Below are positions 9,202 to 17,387 of a stretch of 20,111 bases of DNA, piece by piece. Source of the DNA: CAZZCN01 sp964652975. GTDB taxonomy: Bacteria > Bacillota > Clostridia > Saccharofermentanales > UBA5734. The notes under the pieces were generated by a model, which was given only the letters and a program-made list of their open reading frames with translations, made no database searches and was not told the origin of the DNA. Both the position numbers and the translations under genes were made by a program. Location of the stretch: NCBI GenBank assembly GCA_964652975.1, contig CAZZCN010000057.1:1-20111 (forward strand), given 5' to 3'. Each line of letters starts with the position of its first letter. Position 1 is the stretch's first letter.

Positions 9202-10692
9202 ATGAAAAAATTATCTGTAATGTTTATTGTGGTTATAATGCTTATGACATCAATATCGGGTTGCAAAGAAAATCAACCGGTGACCAGCAATTCAACTGTC
9301 AAAAAAACAAGCGGCACCATTAAAATCGGATTGCAAAAGGCAGGATATGGATCAGCTTTCATGGAGGAAATCGTTAAAGCCTTCATGCTGAAAAATCCTG
9401 ATATCAAGGTTCAATTGGAAAGCGATCCCGGAATGGGGGCAAAAGCCAGCAACAAGCTTCAGGCAGGGCCTTCAGGCTGTGAATATGACTTATTTTTCAC
9501 AACCGATGTCAACTTCCCAAAACTGGTCGAAAATGCGGTTGCGAAGAAATATAATGTAGACAGCCTTTTACTTGATTTATCTGAACTGTATAACGACACG
9601 CCATCAGGAGAAACAATAAAGATTAAGGATAAACTGAGCACCGATATTCAGAGGTTCACGAAAGTTAATGGAAAGGATTATATACTCCCATGGGCCAGCG
9701 GTCCCTGCGGACTTGCATATAATGTGGAGTTATTTGAAAAAAATGGCTGGCAGGTACCTTCAACAACCGATGAATTAATTGCCTTGGTGAATAAAATATA
9801 TAATGACAAGGTTGTCGGCAAGCCAGACAGCGAAAGAATCTATCCGATAATCTGGGCAGGCGCAAATGCAACACCATACTGGACATACCTGACATACGCG
9901 TGGTGGGCTCAGTATGAGGGTGTAAATAGATTTTACCAGTATCTTGACTGCCAGACTGAAGGAAAATATTCCATATCAACCTTTCAACAAAACGGTAAGT
10001 TAGAGGCATTAAAAGTGTCAGAAAAATTAGTGGCACCGGAGAAATGCTATCCTAATTCAATTGGCCTTTTACATACACAGGCACAGATGCTGTTTTTGGA
10101 TGGTAAAGCTGCCATGATACCGACCGGTGACTGGATAGAAAATGAAATGGTAGGCAATTTTCCTGTTGGCAGCAAAAAAATCGCCATTATGAAAACACCC
10201 CTGCTAAGCGCTGCAATAGGAAAATGGGGCAAGGATTCAGCAGAACTTGAAAAGACTTCAAAATTAATGTTTACTTTAGGGGCGGAAATATATTCTTATA
10301 TACCGGCTTTCTCTCCTAACAAAGACCTTTCAATGATTTTTTTGAAATATTTTTGCTCGGATGAAGCAATCAGCATTTTCTTTAAAAACACAGGCAGCCT
10401 GCCTCCCTTGAAATATAAAGTCAGTGATGAGGATTTGAAGAAAAGTTCATTTTTCAGACAAGAACAGATCAAGCTCATCAATTCATCTGAATTTGTCTAT
10501 AAATCTTTAAACTCCAGCGCATTGCGTTACAGGGGAGGCTTGCCGGAATATCCAGCATGGAAGTTTCCAGAGGTTAAAATGGCCAATCCTAATAAGAATG
10601 CAATAATGAGTGCAGAAGCTATCTGCAAGGAAGATTATAGTTATTTCCAATCACAATGGAATACTTTTATGAAGACAGCAGGTCTTAGCTAA
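9202..10692 (+). CDS. ABC sugar transporter substrate-binding lipoprotein (CUT1 family)
   Basis: The 496-residue protein has a lipoprotein signal peptide (lipobox ISGC, Cys21) followed by an extracellular solute-binding protein family 1 fold: GTIKIGLQKAGYG at the start of lobe 1, LPWASGPCGLAYNVELFEK at the hinge region, and the typical FLDGKAAMIPTGDWIENEM segment. Family members capture oligosaccharides outside the cell and deliver them to two permeases, which follow here 23 bp downstream. Trp- and Tyr-rich stretches (TPYWTYLTYAWWAQYEG) could stack on sugar rings. The ligand cannot be read from sequence; the neighbourhood suggests an oligosaccharide with N-acetylhexosamine. GAGGG at 9189-9193 is the RBS. 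The gene follows the repeat lipoprotein by 52 bp and belongs to the same operon by spacing. Confidence 0.92.
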   Translation: MKKLSVMFIVVIMLMTSISGCKENQPVTSNSTVKKTSGTIKIGLQKAGYGSAFMEEIVKAFMLKNPDIKVQLESDPGMGAKASNKLQAGPSGCEYDLFFTTDVNFPKLVENAVAKKYNVDSLLLDLSELYNDTPSGETIKIKDKLSTDIQRFTKVNGKDYILPWASGPCGLAYNVELFEKNGWQVPSTTDELIALVNKIYNDKVVGKPDSERIYPIIWAGANATPYWTYLTYAWWAQYEGVNRFYQYLDCQTEGKYSISTFQQNGKLEALKVSEKLVAPEKCYPNSIGLLHTQAQMLFLDGKAAMIPTGDWIENEMVGNFPVGSKKIAIMKTPLLSAAIGKWGKDSAELEKTSKLMFTLGAEIYSYIPAFSPNKDLSMIFLKYFCSDEAISIFFKNTGSLPPLKYKVSDEDLKKSSFFRQEQIKLINSSEFVYKSLNSSALRYRGGLPEYPAWKFPEVKMANPNKNAIMSAEAICKEDYSYFQSQWNTFMKTAGLS

Positions 10693-10715
10693 CTGAAATT
10701 ATCAAGGATGGTATT

Positions 10716-11672
10716 ATGCTGAAAATGTTAATTAAAAATAGTAAAAGCGGTTCATTTGCTTTAGCAAAACGAAAAAGACGAAGGTTTATTTTCATAATGC
10801 TGTTATTTCCTGTGTGCCATTTCATAGTGTTTTGGCTATATGTAAATTTCAACTCGATAATATTGGCATTTCAGCAGGTCGATTACGATACTACCCGTTC
10901 TTTCGGCTTTGATAATTTTACAAGATTTTTTACCGAGTTTGTTACAGACGGGAGCATTGCTCAATTATCAGTAAAAAACTCCGTTATTTTCTTTTTGGTT
11001 GGCATTTTCATTGCATTACCTTTATCCATTTTCCTGTCATACTTTCTCTTTAAAAAGATCTGGCTGCATTCATTTTTCAGAGTGGTGCTGTTTTTGCCGG
11101 CTATTATCTCGGCTGTTGTTTTCGCCACCTTGTACCGTTACATAGTTGACCCTAATTTAGGCCTTGTTAATCAAATAATTTCATTTATAACAAGCATCCC
11201 GAAGAGTGAACTGCCAAACTGGCTGGCGGACGACAGATACAAGATGTTTGCCATTGTCATATTTTCTCTTTGGACAGGATTAAGCATTAACATTGTTTTG
11301 TTTTCCGGTGCAATCTCCCGTATTCCCGGCTCAATATTTGAAGTCAATAAAATTGAAGGGACAGGAATGTGGGACGAAATAGTGAAGGTTGTTATTCCGA
11401 TGATCTGGCCGACCCTTACAACGACTTTTATCTTATCTACTGCCGGAATATTCACATTCATGGGTCCTATTTTATTGTTAGACCCTCCATCAATAGGAAA
11501 AGGGATTTCTTCCGCCTCCACTATTGCTTATTATATCTTCTTTGAGGTAAAGAACAATGCGGTTCTGGAATATCCTGCTGCGATAGGATTGGTGTTTACA
11601 CTGATCGGGGTACCTATCATTATATCAATAAAGAAAGTGCTGGATAAAATCGGGTCAGATGTTGAATATTAA
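10716..11672 (+). CDS. ABC sugar transporter permease, MalF-type (CUT1)
   Basis: The 318-residue protein has a basic N-terminus (AKRKRRRF) and six predicted membrane segments, beginning at about residues 28-45 and ending near 290-308. The cytoplasmic EAA loop is at about residues 209-228 (EVNKIEGTGMWDEIVKVVIP). It deviates from the EAA consensus, with E-V-N instead of E-A-A, but keeps the Glu, the central Gly and the final Ile-Pro. This loop contacts the ATPase in MalF-like proteins. The start at 10716 follows AAGGATGG closely; an ATG nine bases on is less well placed. It pairs with the permease 40 bp downstream. Typical length for the family. Confidence 0.92.
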   Translation: MLKMLIKNSKSGSFALAKRKRRRFIFIMLLFPVCHFIVFWLYVNFNSIILAFQQVDYDTTRSFGFDNFTRFFTEFVTDGSIAQLSVKNSVIFFLVGIFIALPLSIFLSYFLFKKIWLHSFFRVVLFLPAIISAVVFATLYRYIVDPNLGLVNQIISFITSIPKSELPNWLADDRYKMFAIVIFSLWTGLSINIVLFSGAISRIPGSIFEVNKIEGTGMWDEIVKVVIPMIWPTLTTTFILSTAGIFTFMGPILLLDPPSIGKGISSASTIAYYIFFEVKNNAVLEYPAAIGLVFTLIGVPIIISIKKVLDKIGSDVEY

Positions 11673-11712
11673 GAATCTGACAATTTTGTTAGGGAGCAGG
11701 AGCTGAGTATAT

Positions 11713-12567
11713 ATGAAAAATAGAAAATGGAATGAGAGAATTGTGCTTCTAATTGTGTTTTTATTCTTTGCATTATTTGCAATTACTTTGATTTATCCTT
11801 TTATATGGGCACTGTTTAACTCTTTAAAAACAAACCCGAATTATTTCAGGGATCCTTTTGGCGTGCCGAAAGGAATATATGAATTTAAAAACTATTTAAA
11901 GGCGTTTTCCGACCTCGAAATAGCCAATACCAATCTGATCGGTATGTTCTTTAATAGCGCCTTGTTGACAATAGGTGGAACATTTATGACGATTATGTCA
12001 TCTTCATTAACAGCGTATGTTCTGTCAAAATATAAATTCAAACTGAGGAATTTTATTTATGGTGTGGCTGTGTTTATCATGATAGTGCCGATTGTAGGGG
12101 CTTTACCCGCATATTATAAACTGCTTTCAGATTTGCACTTTGTGAATAATATTTTTGGAATGATTTTAACATTCGGAGGCGGATTTGGGATATATTTTCT
12201 GTTTTTATACGGATTTTTCAAATCTATTTCATGGGAGTATGCCGAAGCTGCTTTTGTTGACGGTGCCAGTGACTATATGGTTTTTTTCAAGATAATGCTT
12301 CCGCAGGCAAAGCCTGCACTTGTCTCTGTTGGTATTATTTGCGCAATTGGAATCTGGAATGATTACTTTACTCCTTTTATGTTTCTGGATCAATTTCCCA
12401 CCGTTTCACTCGGTATATATCAGTTCGAGACTTTGATGATTTATCAATCTAACTATCCGGTCTATTTTGCAGCTATTTTACTGTCATCTATTCCCATGAT
12501 AGTCATTTATTCACTATTTCAAAAAACGATTTTAGAAAACACAGTGGCCGGTGGCCTGAAGGGCTAA
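11713..12567 (+). CDS. ABC sugar transporter permease, MalG-type (CUT1)
   Basis: The 284-residue protein has six predicted membrane segments and a canonical EAA loop (EYAEAAFVDGASDYMVFFKI, then MLP). The C-terminus ends TVAGGLKG, a common MalG-type ending. AGGAG at 11698-11702 lies 10 bases before the ATG. With the preceding permease it forms the membrane channel of an importer for the ligand of the 9202-10692 binding protein. No ATP-binding subunit is encoded in the window. CUT1 systems in Gram-positives often use a shared MsmK-like ATPase encoded elsewhere, so this is expected. The next gene starts 24 bp downstream. Confidence 0.93.
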   Translation: MKNRKWNERIVLLIVFLFFALFAITLIYPFIWALFNSLKTNPNYFRDPFGVPKGIYEFKNYLKAFSDLEIANTNLIGMFFNSALLTIGGTFMTIMSSSLTAYVLSKYKFKLRNFIYGVAVFIMIVPIVGALPAYYKLLSDLHFVNNIFGMILTFGGGFGIYFLFLYGFFKSISWEYAEAAFVDGASDYMVFFKIMLPQAKPALVSVGIICAIGIWNDYFTPFMFLDQFPTVSLGIYQFETLMIYQSNYPVYFAAILLSSIPMIVIYSLFQKTILENTVAGGLKG

Positions 12568-12591
12568 ATATTATTACCTGTTGGAGGAATT

Positions 12592-14535
12592 ATGTACAAC
12601 TTAAAATATTCAGAGTATTATGATAAAACTTATGCAACCTGGCTTGGAAAATGCATAGGCGGGAATATGGGGTGTTATCTGGAATGCTATCGTCAGATTT
12701 TTAATTTTACGTGTCCGGACGAATTCGCACCAAAAGAAATGTTTCCAAACGATGATCTGGACATCCAGCTTGTATGGCTTGATGTTTTGCTGCAAAAGGG
12801 TGTAAACTTTAACCAGGACGATCTGATGAAGGCATTTATTGATTGTTATCGCTTCAATTTCAGCGAATATGGCTATGGGAAAAGAAATTTCAGAAGAGGT
12901 ATAAAACCGCCTTATAGCGGATGCTACAACAATGATTTCAATGAATGTCTCGGTAGCCCCATCCGCTCTGAGATATGGGGGCTAATTGCACCGGGTAATC
13001 CCAAACTGGCAAGCGAGTATGCATATCTTGACTCTACAATAGACCATTCAAATGAATCGGCTTATGCTGAAATGTATCTTTCGGCAATCATTGCAGAGGG
13101 TTTTATTTGCAGTGATTTGAAAAAAACACTGCGAAATTGCTTGAGTTTTATATCGCCAGACAGCAGGGTTTATGCTTGCGTGAATGATGCTATTGGTTAT
13201 TATGAAAATGACCAATGCTGGAATAATGCCATTAAACAACTACATAATGATTACGGTCACAGTGATGCTACGTACTCGGTATATAATATAGGTGTTGTCA
13301 TATTGGGCTTGCTATATGGCGGTGGAGATTTTGACAAGACATTGACAACCACTATCAATGGCGGTTATGACACCGACTGTACCTGTGCAACAGCAGGTGC
13401 AATATTCGCCATGTTTTACGGAAAAGATTCAATCCCTGAAAAATGGGTTACACTTGCAGAGCAAGAAATAAAAACCGCTTGTACAAATCTAAAAACCGAA
13501 TTCAAGGATTTTGATATTTTGACACGTTGCACTTGCCAGGTTGGCCTTCATTTCAATGAACAGAAGGCAAATCAAAACATTGTTTTCGAGGAATCCATAC
13601 CAAACAGTGTTGAACTGCCTGTTAGAAAGACATCTGAAATTGATATCAGAATAGATTATATTGATCCACCCGAGCTTCGGTTCTCACAAAAAAGCAGGGC
13701 AAATATAACTATAAAAAACAACTCTTCAAAGCATTTCAATTTTGAAGTCATGCTTCATAAATCTGACATGATTAAAAGCAACATTATCAATATAGTGGAT
13801 ATCACTCCTGATAACGAAGAAGTTTTAGAATATGAATTTTTCCTGGAGGATAACATTCTGGTTATTGAAGACACCAATATTATTACATTGGAACTGTTTG
13901 ACAGAAAAAGTGAAGTAAATCTAAAGTTTGATTTTGGTTTTGCGGGAAGCCAGTTTTATAAGATCAGTGACATTTATTATGACAGTTTTGATTACTTGAA
14001 AATTGGTGATTTAAATAAACTTCCTGAAACAGCATTTAGAACCTATGGCCCTCACAAGGTTATTTTCCATACTGATGTAGTTGAGTATGATAACGGCTGG
14101 GTAAGGGTTGATCATGAGTATCTTGATGAGAAAAAAATCTCAGAAAACTTTGACGATCATTTTGAACAGGGACGGTCATACAGTACGGTAAATGACAGCA
14201 TAGAGATCAACAGGATTTATGGATACAATGGTCCATGCCTTGTATATGCATTTCAAAAATTCAGTATTGAGACAGCCAGGGAAGTAGAGTTTCATATCGG
14301 AAGCTCGGATCCTTATAAAATGTGGCTTAACGGCGAATTGATCAGTGAACAAAAAGAAAATCAGAATTTTTGTATTTATAATCATAAAGTACGAGCTGAT
14401 TTATCTGATGGAATCAATAAACTGGTAGTTAAAGTTGTAAGAAAATCAAAGCATAACCGTTTTGCCTATGTACTAAGAGACACCCCGTTTTTACATTTAG
14501 GACCTATTATAACCGATATTAAATATCATAAATAA
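12592..14535 (+). CDS. ADP-ribosylglycohydrolase-family protein with C-terminal beta-sandwich and jelly-roll domains
   Basis: The 647-residue protein has no signal peptide, so it is cytosolic. The N-terminal ~330 residues are an ADP-ribosylglycohydrolase (DraG-like) domain. It starts with WLGKCIGGNMG, has the acidic metal cluster NDDLD (Asp54, Asp55, Asp57) and the second metal motif GYDTDCTCATAGAI (Asp260, Asp262), so the active site looks intact. Residues ~353-450 form a beta-sandwich, and ~455-647 look like a PA14/jelly-roll domain (DPYKMWLNGELISEQ, LSDGINKLVVKVVR). These extra domains are not expected for a protein-ADP-ribose hydrolase. The gene lies between a sugar importer and a GH20, so I infer a role in cleaving or modifying an imported glycoside. 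GGAGG at 12583-12587 is the RBS. Confidence 0.85.
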   Translation: MYNLKYSEYYDKTYATWLGKCIGGNMGCYLECYRQIFNFTCPDEFAPKEMFPNDDLDIQLVWLDVLLQKGVNFNQDDLMKAFIDCYRFNFSEYGYGKRNFRRGIKPPYSGCYNNDFNECLGSPIRSEIWGLIAPGNPKLASEYAYLDSTIDHSNESAYAEMYLSAIIAEGFICSDLKKTLRNCLSFISPDSRVYACVNDAIGYYENDQCWNNAIKQLHNDYGHSDATYSVYNIGVVILGLLYGGGDFDKTLTTTINGGYDTDCTCATAGAIFAMFYGKDSIPEKWVTLAEQEIKTACTNLKTEFKDFDILTRCTCQVGLHFNEQKANQNIVFEESIPNSVELPVRKTSEIDIRIDYIDPPELRFSQKSRANITIKNNSSKHFNFEVMLHKSDMIKSNIINIVDITPDNEEVLEYEFFLEDNILVIEDTNIITLELFDRKSEVNLKFDFGFAGSQFYKISDIYYDSFDYLKIGDLNKLPETAFRTYGPHKVIFHTDVVEYDNGWVRVDHEYLDEKKISENFDDHFEQGRSYSTVNDSIEINRIYGYNGPCLVYAFQKFSIETAREVEFHIGSSDPYKMWLNGELISEQKENQNFCIYNHKVRADLSDGINKLVVKVVRKSKHNRFAYVLRDTPFLHLGPIITDIKYHK

Positions 14536-14559
14536 ACATACAAGGATGGTTATACAGAA

Positions 14560-16416
14560 ATGAGTGTAAAACTTTGTTTTAATAATAGTGAGTTTTCAAG
14601 CCAGTTATTACATTTAACCGAAATATTGGATTTTGAGATGGATGAAAATGGAATTCCTGTTGAATGCGTTGTTGATCAAAAGGGTCTATCCGTTACCATG
14701 CATGAAGGGTCAGCAACAATCACCTATCAAAGAAAGTGCGAATTGTTCAGAGGCATCAAGCTTTTAATAGAGAATTATCATAACCAGACTTTTTATATTG
14801 AACAAAAAGCAGCCTTTGAGCATTTGGGCCTCATGGTGGATAATTCAAGGGATGCAGTGCTAAACCCGTCAAGCATTAGAAAACTAATATGTTTTTGCGC
14901 ATCGATGGGCTATGACAGACTCATGCTATATATAGAGGATACCTTCGAGGTAGAAAACGAGCCATTCTTTGGATATATGAGAGGCAGATATTCAGAAAAA
15001 GAAATAAAAGCGGCTGATGAATTTGCTAATTCCTTTGGTATAGAGCTTATACCATGTATTCAGACTCTGGCGCACTTGAACGGTGCTTTGAGATGGGGAG
15101 ATTACCAAAAAATTGTAGATTATAATGACATACTTTTGGTCGGAGATGAAAAAACATATTCCCTGATAGATAATATTTTCAAAACTCTAAGTAAGAACTT
15201 TTCAACCCGAAATGTGAATATTGGAATGGACGAGGCCCATATGCTGGGTCTTGGTAAATATCTGGACCTGCATGGTTATCAGAACAGAACAGAAATTATG
15301 TTAAAGCATTTAGACAGAGTATTGGAAATATGCAGAAAATATGGATTCAAGGCGTCTATGTGGAGTGACATGTTCTTTCGGCTTGCTTTTCAAGGAGAAT
15401 ATTATGAAAAGGATGGCAGGATATCCGAGGAGGTCAGCAATAAAATCCCAAGCGACCTGACACTGGTTTACTGGGACTATTACAATGACAAGGAAGAACA
15501 TTACGAGAATATGATTAAAAGGCATAAGCAAATAACCGGTAATGTTTCATTTGCAGGAGGCGCATGGAAATGGATTGGATTTGCACCGAATAACAGGATC
15601 AGCCTGAAAAATTCTACTGCGGCATTGACCCAGTGCAAAAAGCAAGGGATAAATGATGTTTTTGTGACTGCCTGGGGGGATAATGGAGCAGAATGTTCTG
15701 TTTTCGCCATACTTCCAACCTTGGATTATTTTGCAAATGAATGCTATGGCGATACAAGCCACTCTACTGCTTTTAAGGAATTGAATCTTGATAGTTTCTT
15801 TGCTTTGGACCTGCCAAATGAATTATATGAGAATAAAAAAGATATAAAACTCAATAATGCATGCAAATATTTGCTTTACAACGACCCTTTATTAGGTTTT
15901 TTAGATTCCACTGTGGTTTTGGATAAATTCTCGGATTATTACAAGAATTATAGGGAAGTTTTAGAAAATGAGGCAATAAGGAATCGAAGCCTCTCTTATG
16001 TTTTTTCAACATTGGCAAAATTATGCGGGGTGCTTGAAATCAAATGCGATTTAGGGCTGAAGCTAAAGAGGCACTATGATGAGAAAAATATGGAAGGACT
16101 AAAAGAGATAAGCGAAAAACGGATTCCTGACCTGTTAAATCTGCTTGATGACTTCTACCATGCATTCAAAAAACAGTGGATGACAGAAAACAAACCTTTT
16201 GGATTTGAAATTCATGAGCTTCGTATCGGTGGGCTGATGCTTCGAATAAAATCTACAAGGGAACTGTTGATACAATATTTGAACAATGAAATTTCGACAA
16301 TTGAAGAATTAGATTTTGAACGGCTTGATTTTGCAGGAGATAACGCAGATGAGGAACATAAGAATGTGCTTTATAACAACTGGCACTTGATTTGCTCGCC
16401 TAATATACTGCTTTAA
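14560..16416 (+). CDS. Cytosolic GH20 beta-N-acetylhexosaminidase (GH20C-like)
   Basis: The 618-residue protein lacks a signal peptide. FRGIKLLIE marks the end of the N-terminal domain, and the barrel begins with HLGLMVDNSRDAVL in place of the usual GH20 RG-MLD-AR. GMDEAHMLG gives the catalytic Asp224-Glu225 pair; this M-D-E-A-H form resembles the intracellular GH20C type of Gram-positives. MWSDMF and AWGDNGAECS are further barrel segments. A helical C-terminal region (~450-618) follows. GH20 enzymes release terminal beta-GlcNAc or beta-GalNAc, so this enzyme probably acts on imported oligosaccharides. AGGATGG at 14543-14549 is the RBS. Its TAA directly abuts the stop codon of the convergent regulator gene. 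Confidence 0.88.
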   Translation: MSVKLCFNNSEFSSQLLHLTEILDFEMDENGIPVECVVDQKGLSVTMHEGSATITYQRKCELFRGIKLLIENYHNQTFYIEQKAAFEHLGLMVDNSRDAVLNPSSIRKLICFCASMGYDRLMLYIEDTFEVENEPFFGYMRGRYSEKEIKAADEFANSFGIELIPCIQTLAHLNGALRWGDYQKIVDYNDILLVGDEKTYSLIDNIFKTLSKNFSTRNVNIGMDEAHMLGLGKYLDLHGYQNRTEIMLKHLDRVLEICRKYGFKASMWSDMFFRLAFQGEYYEKDGRISEEVSNKIPSDLTLVYWDYYNDKEEHYENMIKRHKQITGNVSFAGGAWKWIGFAPNNRISLKNSTAALTQCKKQGINDVFVTAWGDNGAECSVFAILPTLDYFANECYGDTSHSTAFKELNLDSFFALDLPNELYENKKDIKLNNACKYLLYNDPLLGFLDSTVVLDKFSDYYKNYREVLENEAIRNRSLSYVFSTLAKLCGVLEIKCDLGLKLKRHYDEKNMEGLKEISEKRIPDLLNLLDDFYHAFKKQWMTENKPFGFEIHELRIGGLMLRIKSTRELLIQYLNNEISTIEELDFERLDFAGDNADEEHKNVLYNNWHLICSPNILL

Positions 16417-17247
16417 TTATTTGTTTTTTCGGATTGTATTCGGTGTTGTTCCGATATATCTTTTAAACATCTGATTAAAATGCTTTTTGTCCTTGAAACC
16501 AACAGCAAGGCTGATTGCCTCAATAGTACTATTGGAGTCCTTAATCATACGAAAAGCCTCCTTTATACGTTTCCTGTTAATGTATTCCGAGATATTTACG
16601 CCTGTCTGTTCTTTAAATATCTTGCTGAAATATGATGAGTTATATGATAGAAAGGAGGATACATCAGAGGGATGAATGGTAGAGAAATTTGCCTCGATAA
16701 ATTCAATTGCTCTTCTGATTTGATAGTTTAGATTATTGGAAAGCTGTTTTTTGACAGAACGCATGAGCTTGATTATAAAAAGTTGAAGATAATTCCTTAA
16801 GGCATTAACATAATCCACTTCTTTTTTCTCGTATTCCTCTTCCATTTTGACGATTATATACTCAACATCTAAAACATCATCCCCTGAAAGAGAGAGGTAA
16901 TTGGGTATCACCTCGTTTGATTTTATAGACGAGGTTAAGATATCAACCTCATCACTAAAAGCTATCGGATCGAATATGCAGTTGACAATCCTTAATGAAT
17001 CCTTTGAAGAATATGAGTGTGTATCCCCGATTTTAAGAAGAATAACATCCCCTTTTCGAACAGGATATTCTCTACCGTTGATGATTTGGGTCCCTGAGCC
17101 GGAAATGATATATTCTATTTCAAAAAAATCATGAGAATGTTCATTCTCTGGTGGGCCATCAGGGATGGAATGCGTGCTATCACGATTTAATAAAATCATT
17201 TCATGTGCATCCAGCATTTGTAAAGACCATTTTTTTATATCGTTCAT
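16417..17247 (-). CDS. AraC-family transcriptional regulator with cupin sensor domain
   Basis: I chose the ATG at 17247 (276 residues) because GGAGG lies 5 bases upstream; a GTG at 17259 is also in frame but has a poorly spaced RBS. The N-terminal cupin (~25-100) holds HSHDFFEIEY (His37, His39, Glu43) and a GREYPVRKGDVILL strand pair typical of AraC sugar-binding domains. A helical linker follows, then two helix-turn-helix motifs in the last ~100 residues (VSSFLSYNSSYFSKIFKEQ and IEAISLAVGFKDKKHFNQMF). Such proteins usually activate neighbouring catabolic genes when a sugar binds. It lies between the operon ending at 16416 and the divergent URO-D/GH36 genes, which are the likeliest targets. 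Confidence 0.93.
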   Translation of the reverse strand: MNDIKKWSLQMLDAHEMILLNRDSTHSIPDGPPENEHSHDFFEIEYIISGSGTQIINGREYPVRKGDVILLKIGDTHSYSSKDSLRIVNCIFDPIAFSDEVDILTSSIKSNEVIPNYLSLSGDDVLDVEYIIVKMEEEYEKKEVDYVNALRNYLQLFIIKLMRSVKKQLSNNLNYQIRRAIEFIEANFSTIHPSDVSSFLSYNSSYFSKIFKEQTGVNISEYINRKRIKEAFRMIKDSNSTIEAISLAVGFKDKKHFNQMFKRYIGTTPNTIRKNK

Positions 17248-17266
17248 ATTTCCCTCCACCCCTTTC

Positions 17267-17294
17267 CCTTAACCTGTGAACCTTAACCTGTGAA
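17267..17294. repeat. Perfect tandem 14-bp direct repeat, candidate AraC-type operator
   Basis: CCTTAACCTGTGAA occurs at 17267-17280 and again at 17281-17294 with no spacer. A degenerate third copy (CTTGAC, then TGAA) runs on to about 17311. AraC-family activators often bind direct repeats next to the -35 box, and the second copy ends two bases before TTGACT. For the regulator gene, the repeats fall in the likely 5' leader. Confidence 0.6.
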
Positions 17295-17296
17295 AC

Positions 17297-17323
17297 TTGA
17301 CTTCATATGAATGAGTATAGCAT
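17297..17323 (+). promoter_or_regulatory. Candidate activator-dependent promoter for the URO-D/GH36 genes
   Basis: TTGACT at 17297-17302 is a good -35 match. The best -10 candidate is TAGCAT at 17318-17323, with a short 15-bp spacer. A poor -10 and a repeat abutting the -35 fit a promoter that needs an activator. Confidence 0.4.
17314..17322 (-). promoter_or_regulatory. Candidate extended -10 promoter of the AraC-family regulator
   Basis: On the minus strand the sequence reads TGCTATACT, an extended -10 element. The -35 region is poor (TTTTGT, 17-bp spacer). It would start transcription about 60 bases ahead of the ATG at 17247, putting the 14-bp repeats in the leader. Confidence 0.45.
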
Positions 17324-17387
17324 GTAAAAAATAAAAACAAAAGAGTAAACAAAAACATAAGTAGCAATAAAAAGGAGACTAACTAAA

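Noticed and set aside
9665..10036. 123-codon minus-strand open frame opposite the substrate-binding protein gene
   Set aside because: It lies wholly within a well-supported gene, has no RBS worth noting and its product resembles no family.
11171..11521. 116-codon minus-strand open frame opposite the first permease gene
   Set aside because: It is a shadow of the permease, covering its conserved EAA loop, with no independent support.
12546..12556. GGCC-GGT-GGCC mini hairpin at the end of the second permease gene
   Set aside because: It encodes the conserved AGGL C-terminal segment of MalG-type permeases, and the next gene follows without a T-run.
16420..16428. T-rich run after the second GH20 gene as a possible terminator
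   Set aside because: No G+C-rich stem precedes it on the + strand, and the run lies inside the end of the regulator gene.
17248..17259. GTG start at 17259 for the AraC-family regulator
   Set aside because: The ATG at 17247 has a well-placed GGAGG, while the purine run ahead of the GTG is almost adjacent to it.
17267..17294. The tandem 14-bp repeat as a minimal CRISPR array
   Set aside because: Only two copies with no spacer between them, far shorter than CRISPR repeats, and no cas genes nearby.
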